64,000 nucleotides of DNA. Origin: Streptomyces griseorubiginosus (lineage in GTDB: Bacteria; Actinomycetota; Actinomycetes; Streptomycetales; Streptomycetaceae). The DNA lies in NCBI RefSeq assembly GCF_001514195.1, contig NZ_KQ948735.1, positions 671,413-735,412 on the forward strand, in the 5' to 3' direction. The position numbers were made by a program, and so were the translations under genes. Within the stretch, counting starts at the first letter, position 1. Each line of letters opens with the position of its first letter. Of the stretch, positions 16,212 through 24,202 are shown piece after piece. Under the pieces are notes generated by a model, which was not told where the DNA came from, searched no databases, and saw nothing but the letters and a program-made list of their open reading frames with translations.

Positions 16212-17069
16212 ATGCCCATCGATGCCGCCGCAGCCCTCGCCGCCGAGCCCCGGACCGGCGAGATCTCCTGGACCTCGAAGGACGTCCAGCTCTACCACCT
16301 CGGGATCGGCGCGGGCATCCCCGCCACCGACCCCGACGAACTGCGCTACACCCTCGAATCCCGGCTGCACGTCCTGCCGAGCTTCGCCACCGTCGCCGGT
16401 TCCGGGTCGCCCGGGGTGATCAGCGGGCTGTCCATGCCGGGCATCGAGGTCGACCTCGCCCGGGTGCTGCACGGCGGGCAGAGTCTCGTCATCCACCGGC
16501 CCCTCCCCGTGGCGGGCACCGCCACCGCCACCAACCGGATCGCCGCCGTCTACGACAAGGGCAAGGCGGCCGTCCTGGTCCTGCGGACCGAAGTCGCGGA
16601 CGCCGAGGGCCCGTTGTGGACCAACGACGCGCAGATCTTCGTCCGGGGAGAGGGCGGCTGGGGCGGCGACCGAGGCCCCTCCGCCCGTCTCGAACCCCCG
16701 GCCGGCGAGCCCGACCGGACCGTCGAACGCCCCGTCCGCGAGGACCAGGCACTGCTGTACCGGCTCTCCGGCGACTGGAACCCCCTGCACGCCGACCCGG
16801 AGTTCGCCAAGGTGGCGGGCTTCGAGCGGCCCATCCTGCACGGGCTGTGCACCTACGGCATCACGCTCAAGGCGGTCGTGGACACCCTGCTCGGCGGGGA
16901 CGTGACCCGGGTGCGGTCCTACGACACCCGGTTCGCCGGGGTCGTCTACCCGGGGGAGACCTTGCGGATCCGGATGTGGCACACCCCGGAGTCCACCAGG
17001 GTCGCCGTCAGCGCCGTCGAACGCGACGACGCGCCCGTCCTCGCCGACACCATCGTCGAACACGCCTGA
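16212..17069 (+). CDS. MaoC-type 2-enoyl-CoA hydratase (Hsd4B/MFE-2 hydratase-like)
   Basis: 285 residues, double hot-dog architecture. The N-terminal inactive half is followed by a second half with the hydratase-2 motif YRLSGDWNPLHADPEFA (Asp/His catalytic pair), then GFERPILHGLCTYG. Length and layout match the hydratase part of peroxisomal multifunctional enzyme type 2 and mycobacterial Hsd4B. It would hydrate trans-2-enoyl-CoA thioesters. First gene of a three-gene operon with an alcohol dehydrogenase and an SDR that resembles the dehydrogenase part of the same eukaryotic enzyme. KstR-like operator upstream. Confidence 0.9.
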   Translation: MPIDAAAALAAEPRTGEISWTSKDVQLYHLGIGAGIPATDPDELRYTLESRLHVLPSFATVAGSGSPGVISGLSMPGIEVDLARVLHGGQSLVIHRPLPVAGTATATNRIAAVYDKGKAAVLVLRTEVADAEGPLWTNDAQIFVRGEGGWGGDRGPSARLEPPAGEPDRTVERPVREDQALLYRLSGDWNPLHADPEFAKVAGFERPILHGLCTYGITLKAVVDTLLGGDVTRVRSYDTRFAGVVYPGETLRIRMWHTPESTRVAVSAVERDDAPVLADTIVEHA

Positions 17070-17158
17070 GCACCCGCTCCAGAACCCCGCTCCAGAACCC
17101 GCCTGAGCACCCGCTCCAGGACACGCCTGAGAGCCCGCTCCAGAACACTCCTGAACCA
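17064..17158. repeat. minisatellite G, ~24-bp period
   Basis: Units of CGCCTGAGCACCCGCTCCAG type follow immediately on the MaoC stop codon (its own TGAGCACCCG is the first unit). About four degenerate copies fill the gap to the dehydrogenase. Confidence 0.75.
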
Positions 17159-17184
17159 GCACGCCGTACGAGGGGAGCCGCACC

Positions 17185-18261
17185 ATGCGCGCAGCCGTAC
17201 TGCACGAGATAGGCCAGGAAAAACTCGAGGTCCTCGACGACGTCGAGGCGGTGGGCTTCGGGCCCGGCCGGGTGCGGATCCGGGTCCGGGCCACCGGCCT
17301 GTGCCACTCCGACCTGTCCGCGATGGGCGGGGTCCTGCCGCAGCCGGCGCCCTTCGTCCCCGGGCACGAGGGCGCGGGGGAGATCGTCGAGGTCGGCGAG
17401 GGAGTCGGGCACCTGAAGCCCGGTGACCGGGTCGTCGTCTGCTGGCTGCCGGCCTGCGGGGTCTGTCCGGCCTGCAAGCGCGGCCAGACCGAGCTGTGCC
17501 TGGCCGGGTTCATGAACGCGGGCACCCCCAACTTCCGGCGCCCCGGCGGAGATGTCTTCGGGTTCGCGGGCACCGGCACCTTCGCCGAGGAGGTCGTCGT
17601 CGACGCGGGCTGCGCGGTGCCGATCCCCGACGACGTGCCCTTCGACATAGCCGCCCTGATCGGCTGCGGGGTCACCACCGGGCTCGGAGCCGCGCTCAAC
17701 ACCGCGGACGTGGAGGCCGGTTCGTCGGTCGCCGTCATCGGCTGCGGCGGCGTCGGCATCTCCGCCATCCAGGGGGCCCGCCTCAAGGGCGCCGCCGAGA
17801 TCGTCGCCGTCGACCCGGTCGCCTCCCGCCGCGAGTCCGCCCTGAAGTTCGGCGCCACCCGGGCCGTCTCCCCGGACGAACTCGCCGACGCCAAGCAGCA
17901 GGTCACCGCCGGTGAGGGCTTCGACTACGTCTTCGAGGTCGTCGGCAGGTCGGCGACCGCCCGCACGGCGTACGAGACGACCCGGCGCGGCGGCACCCTG
18001 GTGATCGTCGGCGCGGGCGCCATGGACGACTTCCTCCAGCTCAACATGTTCGAGCTGTTCTTCGACGAGAAGCGCATCCTGCCGTCCATGTACGGCGGCG
18101 GGGACGTGCTGCGCTCCTACGAGCGGACCATCGCCCTGTGGCGGGCCGGCCGCGTCGACCTGGACGGCCTGATCACCCACCGGGTGCCGCTGAGCGAGAT
18201 CAACGAGGCGCTCGACCAGATGCGGACGGGGACTTCCCTCCGCACGTGCATCGAGATCTGA
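17185..18261 (+). CDS. zinc-dependent alcohol dehydrogenase (MDR family)
   Basis: 358 residues. Catalytic zinc ligands in GLCHSDLS and GHEGAGEI; structural zinc cluster CGVCPACKRGQTELC; NAD(P)-binding fold VIGCGGVGISAIQGARLKGA with VDP after strand 2. Full-length class III-like medium-chain dehydrogenase. ATG with GGGGAG upstream. Middle gene of the MaoC operon; probably oxidises an alcohol/aldehyde of the same lipid or steroid pathway, but the substrate is not known. Confidence 0.92.
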   Translation: MRAAVLHEIGQEKLEVLDDVEAVGFGPGRVRIRVRATGLCHSDLSAMGGVLPQPAPFVPGHEGAGEIVEVGEGVGHLKPGDRVVVCWLPACGVCPACKRGQTELCLAGFMNAGTPNFRRPGGDVFGFAGTGTFAEEVVVDAGCAVPIPDDVPFDIAALIGCGVTTGLGAALNTADVEAGSSVAVIGCGGVGISAIQGARLKGAAEIVAVDPVASRRESALKFGATRAVSPDELADAKQQVTAGEGFDYVFEVVGRSATARTAYETTRRGGTLVIVGAGAMDDFLQLNMFELFFDEKRILPSMYGGGDVLRSYERTIALWRAGRVDLDGLITHRVPLSEINEALDQMRTGTSLRTCIEI

Positions 18262-18273
18262 GGAACCCCACTG

Positions 18274-19221
18274 ATGTCGCTGCCACTTGAGGGACTGTCG
18301 GCCGTCGTCACCGGTGCCGGCCGGGGGCTCGGCCGGGCCGAGGCGCTGGAGTTGGCGCGGCTCGGCGCGGCCGTGGTCGTCAACGACTACGGACAGCCCG
18401 GCCGGGACGGCTCCGGCGAGGCCTCCGCGGGCCCCGCCGAGCAGGTCGTCGAGGAGATCCGGGCCGCGGGGGGACAGGCCCGTGCCCACACGGGTGACGT
18501 CGGCGACCACCAACAGGCGCGGGAACTGGTCGAGTTGGCGATCGCGGAGTTCGGCAAGCTCGACATCCTCGTCAACAACGCGGGCATCCTGCGCGACCGC
18601 ATGGTCTTCTCCATGACCGAGGGCGAGTGGGACGCGGTGATCCGGGTCCACCTCAAGGGCCACTTCAACACGACCCGGTTCGCGGCGGCGCACTGGCGTG
18701 AGCGGTCCAAGGCGGCCGGTGGGCCGGTGTACGGCCGTATCGTCAACACCTCCTCGGAGGCGTTCCTCGCCGGGTCCGCGGGGCAGCCCAACTACGCGGC
18801 CGCCAAAGGGGGAATCGTCGGACTCACCACCTCCACCGCCCTCGCGCTCGCCAAGTACGGCGTCACCGCCAACGCCATCTGCCCGCGCGCCCGCACCCGG
18901 ATGACCGAGGACGTCTTCGCGGGAGCGGGCTTCGAGCAGCCGGAGTCGGGACTCGACCCGCTCGCCCCCGAGCATGTCGCCCCGCTCGTCGGCTACTTGG
19001 CGTCACCGGCCGCCGAGCGCGTCAACGGCCAGTTGCTCGTCGTACACGGAGGGATGATCGCCGTCGTCGAACGACCGCGGGTGCAGGCCAAGTTCGACAG
19101 CAAGCAGGACACCTTCACCTACGACGAACTCGACACGCTGCTCACCCCGCACTACGCGCGGCGGCCGACGGGGGAGACCTTCGCGGCGGCCGAAGTGCTG
19201 GGGCTGAAACGGGGGGAGTGA
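18274..19221 (+). CDS. SDR-family dehydrogenase (Hsd4A / MFE-2 dehydrogenase-like)
   Basis: 315 residues. Glycine-rich TGAGRGLGRAEALELARLGA, then VVVNDYG, NNAGIL, and the active-site tetrad with NTSSEA and YAAAK. The insertion around GQPGRDGSGEAS and the C-terminal extension are typical of 17beta-hydroxysteroid-dehydrogenase-4 / (3R)-hydroxyacyl-CoA dehydrogenases. With the MaoC hydratase it would carry out consecutive hydration and oxidation steps of beta-oxidation. Twelve bases after the dehydrogenase stop; last gene of the operon, with a terminator downstream. Confidence 0.9.
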   Translation: MSLPLEGLSAVVTGAGRGLGRAEALELARLGAAVVVNDYGQPGRDGSGEASAGPAEQVVEEIRAAGGQARAHTGDVGDHQQARELVELAIAEFGKLDILVNNAGILRDRMVFSMTEGEWDAVIRVHLKGHFNTTRFAAAHWRERSKAAGGPVYGRIVNTSSEAFLAGSAGQPNYAAAKGGIVGLTTSTALALAKYGVTANAICPRARTRMTEDVFAGAGFEQPESGLDPLAPEHVAPLVGYLASPAAERVNGQLLVVHGGMIAVVERPRVQAKFDSKQDTFTYDELDTLLTPHYARRPTGETFAAAEVLGLKRGE

Positions 19222-19251
19222 ACGGGGGGCAGACCGGGCGGTGAACGCGCA

Positions 19252-19283
19252 ACGGCCCGCTCCCCGTGAGAGGAGCGGGCCGT
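19252..19283. terminator. strong bidirectional terminator
   Basis: Perfect 12-bp stem ACGGCCCGCTCC / GGAGCGGGCCGT with an 8-base loop, between the SDR gene ending at 19221 and the small gene ending at 19300 from the other side. Confidence 0.85.
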
Positions 19284-19299
19284 GTGTCGTCGTCCGCCG

Positions 19300-19452
19300 T
19301 CAGGCCGCGGCCTCGGTCTGCTCGACCGACTTGCGGTGCCGCCCACGCGGGGCGGTCTCGCTGTCCTGGACCGAGACCGGACCCCGGTGCTTGCCGTGGC
19401 CCGTGGGCTCCTGGACGTCGGCAGTCGACTGCTTCGTGCTGGCGTCGCTCAT
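19300..19452 (-). CDS. 50-residue hydrophilic protein
   Basis: ATG 19452 to TGA 19300. The product starts MSDASTKQSTADVQEP and continues with GHGKHRGPVSVQDSE and GRHRKSVEQTEAAA; very hydrophilic, probably disordered. Ribosome site GGGGTGA upstream, an AT-richer promoter-like region before that, and a strong terminator after the stop all support a real gene. No function known. Confidence 0.65.
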   Translation of the reverse strand: MSDASTKQSTADVQEPTGHGKHRGPVSVQDSETAPRGRHRKSVEQTEAAA

Positions 19453-19548
19453 GGAAGTAATTCACCCCGTCAACATGATCTTTCTTACAGCGGGGCGAGT
19501 TTAACCGGCACACCGCGGGGCGAATCCAGGCGGCCGGACCAACCGGCA

Positions 19549-21207
19549 CTACTTCGTTACAAGATTGCTCAACGGGGCCTGCTGCAAGGGCACAGGGCGC
19601 AGTGCGACGGGCTCCGGAGGACCCGGTTCGGAGGCCGAGTCGACCCCGCCGTCCGGATCCTCCGGGCCCACGCCCCCGACCCCCGTTTCCCCCACCCCGG
19701 GCTCCCCTGACCCCGGGTGCCTGCGGTCGCCCGCCTCCCCTGAGAGAGACCCGGCCGCCGCCCACCGCACCACCCCGCACGGCATCCCCTCCGTGGCGTA
19801 CGGCAGCAGCAGTTCACCGTTCCCGGTCCACAGCCCGGCACCGGTCAACCACCCCTCGGGCGCCGGGAGATGCTCCACCTGCCGGGCCGCGGGCCGCCAC
19901 ACACCCACCCAACTGCCCGACGGGCCGTCGACCCGCAGCGCCACCCCGCAGCTCTCCGGCATCAGGACCTGCCCCGGCTGGATCGCGAACGGCGTCACCG
20001 CGCAGTCGGGCACCCGCAGGCACTCCGGGAAGCGCACCGGCAGTGTGCTGCCCAGGACGCCCCAGCCCAGACGCGGTCGCCCCGGCGACGGCGCGTCCGA
20101 GGAGATCAGCAGCAGTCCGCTGTCCGGGTCGGCGAGCAGCAGCCGGTCGTCGCTGCCGTCGGCGATCTGGAGCAGCGGGGAGACCTCACCGCCCCGTTCC
20201 AGGTCCACGACGATCGTCTTGGTCCGCCCGCCCACCTCGCGGTCCAGGGCCAGCATCCGCCCCGCCCCGTCCAGCCACACCCCGCCCGAGCAGCGCCCCG
20301 GGATCTCCGCGAGATGCTCGGGCCCGAAGGCGCCGCCCGCCACCAGCCACACGGCACTGGAACGCCGGCCCACGGCGAGGGCGTACGCCTTCTCCCCGCC
20401 CGGCGCCGGCGGCAACAGTCGTAGGGCCGTCCCCGGGTCCGGGCACTCGACGGCACCGAGCGGCAGCTCGCCCGTCTCGGGGCCGGTCGGGTAGAGCAGC
20501 GAGAAGTTGTGCCGCCCGTCGGCGTACCGCCTGATCAGGACCCGCCCGTCGCCCATGGGGTGCACCTCGGTGCCGGGCTCCTCCGGCTGCCGGCCCGGCA
20601 GCGGCACCGCGTAGGGCTCGGGCCCGTCCAGCGTCCACCGCTCCGGGAACCAGGAGTCACCGTGCCGGGCGAGCCGGGCGGCGTAGGAACCGTCGACGGT
20701 GATCACACAGGCGGCTCGCGCGGCCGGGCCGTAGTCGGCGCCCCCGTACTGGCCATCCCTGTACTCGCCATTCCCGTACTCGGCGCCCTTGTACTCGCCA
20801 TCGCCGTACTCGGTATCCGCCGCGGCCCCCGGGTGCTCCGTCCACGGAGCTTCCCCGTTCCCGGCCCCCGGGACCTCCGTCCACGGAGCTTCCCCGTTCC
20901 CGGCGCCCGGATACCCGGCCCCCAGCGCCTCCCCGTGCCCGGCGCCCGGGTACCCCGCCGGCTCGGCCACCCCGTGGTCGGCATCCCTGTACTCGTCGGC
21001 ACCCACGGCGCCCGGGTACTCCGCCCGCGGACCTTCCCCGTCCAGGGCGCCCGGGTACTCCGCCCCCAGACCTCCCCGGTCGCCGTCGCCGTCCCCGTCC
21101 CCGCCCCCGTCCTCAGCGATCACGTACTCCGTCCGCGGGCTCTCCCCGCCCCCGTCGCCGTCCACGTCCTCGTCCGACGCCGCGGGCTCGATGGCACAGG
21201 CCGTCAT
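19549..21207 (-). CDS. uncharacterised protein with repeat-rich N-terminus and propeller-like body
   Basis: About 552 residues from ATG 21207 (MTACAIEPAASD), which has a GGAGGTGACC ribosome site. Residues ~10-170 consist of acidic Gly/Glu/Tyr repeats (EYPGA, GNGEAPWTE, GEYxGAEYG). The remainder has regularly spaced short strands (VITVDGSYAARLARHGDSWF, GRVLIRRYADGRHNF, AVWLVAGGAFGPEHLAEI, GRMLALDREVGG), suggesting a beta-propeller, and a Gly/Pro-rich tail. No signal peptide or catalytic motif. Function unknown; divergent from the Nif3 gene. Confidence 0.65.
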   Translation of the reverse strand: MTACAIEPAASDEDVDGDGGGESPRTEYVIAEDGGGDGDGDGDRGGLGAEYPGALDGEGPRAEYPGAVGADEYRDADHGVAEPAGYPGAGHGEALGAGYPGAGNGEAPWTEVPGAGNGEAPWTEHPGAAADTEYGDGEYKGAEYGNGEYRDGQYGGADYGPAARAACVITVDGSYAARLARHGDSWFPERWTLDGPEPYAVPLPGRQPEEPGTEVHPMGDGRVLIRRYADGRHNFSLLYPTGPETGELPLGAVECPDPGTALRLLPPAPGGEKAYALAVGRRSSAVWLVAGGAFGPEHLAEIPGRCSGGVWLDGAGRMLALDREVGGRTKTIVVDLERGGEVSPLLQIADGSDDRLLLADPDSGLLLISSDAPSPGRPRLGWGVLGSTLPVRFPECLRVPDCAVTPFAIQPGQVLMPESCGVALRVDGPSGSWVGVWRPAARQVEHLPAPEGWLTGAGLWTGNGELLLPYATEGMPCGVVRWAAAGSLSGEAGDRRHPGSGEPGVGETGVGGVGPEDPDGGVDSASEPGPPEPVALRPVPLQQAPLSNLVTK

Positions 21208-21395
21208 CGTCTGGTCACCTCCGGCCACGAAAGTAGTTTTCGTACGCACGGGCGTGGGACGGGCGGGCTTCCGCTTCACACAAAGGGGTGGCCCAGGAAC
21301 GATTCGCCTGAGGGAAACGGGGCGGCTGTGCTGAGCGGGGCCGCCTTGGACGGCTCAGGTTCAACGGGGTGGACCAGGCAGGTAGCCTTTTCCCC

Positions 21396-22253
21396 GTGCC
21401 CCGTCTGTCTGAAGTCATCGCCGCGCTGGAGAACCTGTGGCCCGCCGAGCGGGCCGAGTCCTGGGACGCGGTCGGCACCGTCGTGGGCGACCCCGACCAG
21501 GAGGTCGGGCGGGTCCTCTTCGCCGTCGACCCGGTCCAGGAGATCGTCGACGAGGCGGTGAAGCTGGGCGCGGACCTGCTGGTCACCCACCACCCCCTCT
21601 ATCTGCGCGGTACGACGACGGTCGCCGCGAGCCACTTCAAGGGCCGCGTCGTCCACACCCTCATCAAGAACGACATCGCGCTGCACGTGGCCCACACCAA
21701 CGCGGACACCGCGGACCCGGGTGTCTCGGACGCCCTCGCGGGCGCGCTGGACCTCCGTGTCGTACGACCGCTGGTGCCGGACCCGTCCGACCCGGAGGGG
21801 CGGCGCGGCCTCGGGCGGATCTGCGAGCTGGAGCACCCCCTGACGGTCAGGGAGCTCGCCGCACGGGCCGCCGAACGCCTGCCCGCCACCGCGCAGGGCA
21901 TCCGCGTGGCCGGCGACCCCGAGGCGACGGTCCGTACGGTCGCCGTCAGCGGCGGCTCCGGCGACAGCCTCTTCGGCCAGGTCCGCGCCGCCGGCGTCGA
22001 CGCCTTCCTCACCGCCGACCTGCGCCACCACCCGGTGTCCGAGGCGGTCGCCCACAGTCCCCTCGCGCTGCTCGACGCGGCGCACTGGGCCACCGAGTGG
22101 CCCTGGTGCGAGCTGGCCGCCGCCCAGCTCGACGAGATCTCCGACCGTCACGGCTGGGACCTGCGCGTGCACGTCTCGAAGACGGTCACCGACCCCTGGA
22201 CCGCCCACGCGGCGTCCAACCCGACCTCTAGCTCACTGGGAGCCCCCAACTGA
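21396..22253 (+). CDS. Nif3-like dinuclear metal-centre protein
   Basis: 285 residues from the GTG at 21396, where family homology begins (VPRLSEVIAALE). NIF3/DUF34 motifs: SWDAVGTVVGDP, LLVTHHPLYLRGT (metal-binding His pair), ALHVAHTNADTADPGVSDALA, and near the end FLTADLRHHPVSEA and DAAHWATEW with further metal ligands. The family forms toroidal hexamers; GTP cyclohydrolase-1 type 2-like roles are proposed but unproven. Stop overlaps the next start (CTGA). Confidence 0.88.
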   Translation: MPRLSEVIAALENLWPAERAESWDAVGTVVGDPDQEVGRVLFAVDPVQEIVDEAVKLGADLLVTHHPLYLRGTTTVAASHFKGRVVHTLIKNDIALHVAHTNADTADPGVSDALAGALDLRVVRPLVPDPSDPEGRRGLGRICELEHPLTVRELAARAAERLPATAQGIRVAGDPEATVRTVAVSGGSGDSLFGQVRAAGVDAFLTADLRHHPVSEAVAHSPLALLDAAHWATEWPWCELAAAQLDEISDRHGWDLRVHVSKTVTDPWTAHAASNPTSSSLGAPN

Positions 22254-22993
22254 ACGCCGCGCCCGCCGACCAGATCCGACTCCTCGACGTCCAGGCCCTC
22301 GACGTCCGCCTCCAGCAGCTCGCGCACAAGCGCCGGTCGCTCCCCGAGCACGCGGAGATCGAGGCGCTCACCAAGGACGCCACCCAGCTGCGTGACCTGC
22401 TCGTCGCCGCGCAGACCGAGGAGAGCGACACCGCCCGTGAACAGACCAAGGCCGAGCAGGACGTGGACCAGGTGCGCCAGCGCGCCGCCCGCGACCAGCA
22501 GCGCCTGGACTCCGGTGCCGTGACCTCCCCGAAGGACCTCGAGAACCTCCAGCGCGAGATCACCTCGCTCGCCAAGCGCCAGGGAGACCTGGAGGACGTC
22601 GTCCTGGAGGTCATGGAGCGCCGCGAGTCCGCGCAGGAGCGCGTCGCCGAGCTGACCGAGCGCGTCTCCTCCGTCCAGTCGAAGATCGACGACGCGACGG
22701 CCCGCCGGGACGCGGCCTTCGAGACGCTGGACGGCGAGATCGCCTCGGTGACCAAGGAGCGCGAGGTCATCGCGGCCGTCGTCCCCGCCGACCTCCTCAA
22801 GCTCTACGACAAGCTCCGCGAGCAGCAGGGCGGCATCGGCGCGGCCAAGCTGTACCAGCGCACCTGCCAGGGCTGCCGCCAGGAGCTCTCCATCACGGAC
22901 TTCAACGAGGTCCGCGCGGCCGCGCCCGACACCGTGGTGCGCTGCGAGAACTGCCGTCGCATCCTGGTGCGCACGTCCGACTCCGGTCTGTAA
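22250..22993 (+). CDS. coiled-coil zinc-ribbon protein (C4-type)
   Basis: 247 residues. No ATG/GTG lies between the in-frame stop at 22229 and conserved sequence; the best start is the CTG at 22250, overlapping the Nif3 stop and preceded by GGGAG. Homology starts at once (NAAPADQIRLLDVQALDVRL). Residues 15-190 form a long coiled coil (repeated LQREITSLAKRQGDLED-like heptads); the end carries the zinc ribbon TCQGCRQEL ... CENCRRIL. Family of DUF164/zf-RING_7 proteins, probably nucleic-acid binding. Conserved neighbour of Nif3 and RNase H. Confidence 0.85.
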   Translation: MNAAPADQIRLLDVQALDVRLQQLAHKRRSLPEHAEIEALTKDATQLRDLLVAAQTEESDTAREQTKAEQDVDQVRQRAARDQQRLDSGAVTSPKDLENLQREITSLAKRQGDLEDVVLEVMERRESAQERVAELTERVSSVQSKIDDATARRDAAFETLDGEIASVTKEREVIAAVVPADLLKLYDKLREQQGGIGAAKLYQRTCQGCRQELSITDFNEVRAAAPDTVVRCENCRRILVRTSDSGL

Positions 22994-23005
22994 GGAGCCC
23001 TGGAC

Positions 23006-24202
23006 GTGCGGGAGTTCATCGTCGAGGCGGACGGCGGCTCACGGGGCAACCCCGGCCCGGCCGGCTACGGCTCGGTCGTGCTGGACGCGGCGACGGGGGA
23101 GACGCTGGTCGAGACGTACGAGTACCTCGGCGTCACGACGAACAACGTCGCCGAGTACCGGGGGTTGTTGGCCGGCCTGCGCGCCGCGCACGACCTGGAC
23201 CCGGCCGCCCGCGTCCACGTCCGCATGGACTCCAAGCTCGTCGTGGAACAGATGTCGGGCCGCTGGAAGATCAAGCACCCGGACATGAAGCCGCTGGCGC
23301 TGGAGGCTGGCCGGGTGTTCCCTCCGGGCCAGGTCACCTACGAGTGGATCCCGCGCGAGCAGAACAAGAGGGCGGACCGGTTGGCGAACGAGGCGATGGA
23401 CTCGGAGGGTTCGGCGAGTTCGGTACGGAAGCCGACGTCCGGCGAGGCTGGGACTGAGGCTCCGGTTGACGTCCGTGCCGCCAAGGCCGACGCCGACGTA
23501 CGTACCGCCAAGGCCGACGCAGACGTACATGCCGCCAAGGCCGTCGCCGCCCCCGGCTGGGCCCCGGCCGACATGGGCGCACCGGCCACCTTCGTGCTCC
23601 TGCGGCACGGTGAGACTCCGCTGACCCCCCAGAAGCGGTTCTCGGGAAGCGGCGGCACGGATCCCTCCCTCTCCGACATCGGCCGCGAGCAGGCCGAGCG
23701 GGCCGCCGAAGCCCTGGCCAGGCGGGGCACGATCCAGCACATCCTCGCCTCGCCGCTGACCCGCACCCGTCAGACCGCAGCCGCGGTCGCCGAGCGGCTC
23801 GGTATCGAGGTGACCGTCGAGGACGGCCTCATCGAGACCGACTTCGGCGCCTGGGAGGGCCTCACCTTCGGCGAGGTGCGCGAGCGCTACCCCGACGACC
23901 TGACCAAGTGGCTCGCCGACCCGGAGGCCGAACCCACCGGCGGCGGCGAGAGCTTCGCGGCCACGGCGACGAGAATCGCGGCGACCAGGGACAAGCTGGT
24001 GGCGGCGTACGCGGGCCGCACGGTCCTGCTCGTCACCCACGTCACCCCGATCAAGACGTTCGTACGCCTGGCCCTGGGCGCCCCGCCGGAGTCCCTGTTC
24101 CGCATGGAACTCTCCGCGGCCTCCCTGTCGGCGGTCGCCTACTACGCGGACGGCAACGCGAGCGTACGGCTGCTCAACGACACGTCACACCTGCGGCCGT
24201 AG
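23006..24202 (+). CDS. bifunctional RNase H / acid phosphatase
   Basis: 398 residues, GTG with AAGGAG 8 bases upstream. N-terminal RNase HI-like domain (1-~132): ADGGSRGNPGPAGYG, NNVAEYRGL and RMDSKLVVEQMSGRWKIKH supply the acidic metal ligands for cleaving RNA in RNA-DNA hybrids. C-terminal histidine phosphatase from about 195: FVLLRHGETPLT, LIETDFGAWEGL and TVLLVTHVTPIK. The actinobacterial relative (Rv2228c) has the same fusion. The linker holds three copies of a 10-residue AAKADADVR-type repeat. Its 3' end overlaps the converging aldolase gene by 18 bases. Confidence 0.93.
   Translation: MREFIVEADGGSRGNPGPAGYGSVVLDAATGETLVETYEYLGVTTNNVAEYRGLLAGLRAAHDLDPAARVHVRMDSKLVVEQMSGRWKIKHPDMKPLALEAGRVFPPGQVTYEWIPREQNKRADRLANEAMDSEGSASSVRKPTSGEAGTEAPVDVRAAKADADVRTAKADADVHAAKAVAAPGWAPADMGAPATFVLLRHGETPLTPQKRFSGSGGTDPSLSDIGREQAERAAEALARRGTIQHILASPLTRTRQTAAAVAERLGIEVTVEDGLIETDFGAWEGLTFGEVRERYPDDLTKWLADPEAEPTGGGESFAATATRIAATRDKLVAAYAGRTVLLVTHVTPIKTFVRLALGAPPESLFRMELSAASLSAVAYYADGNASVRLLNDTSHLRP

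Noticed and set aside
14185..16419. 744-codon plus-strand open frame
   Set aside because: Runs antisense through the histidine kinase and repeat DNA; an artefact of high GC.
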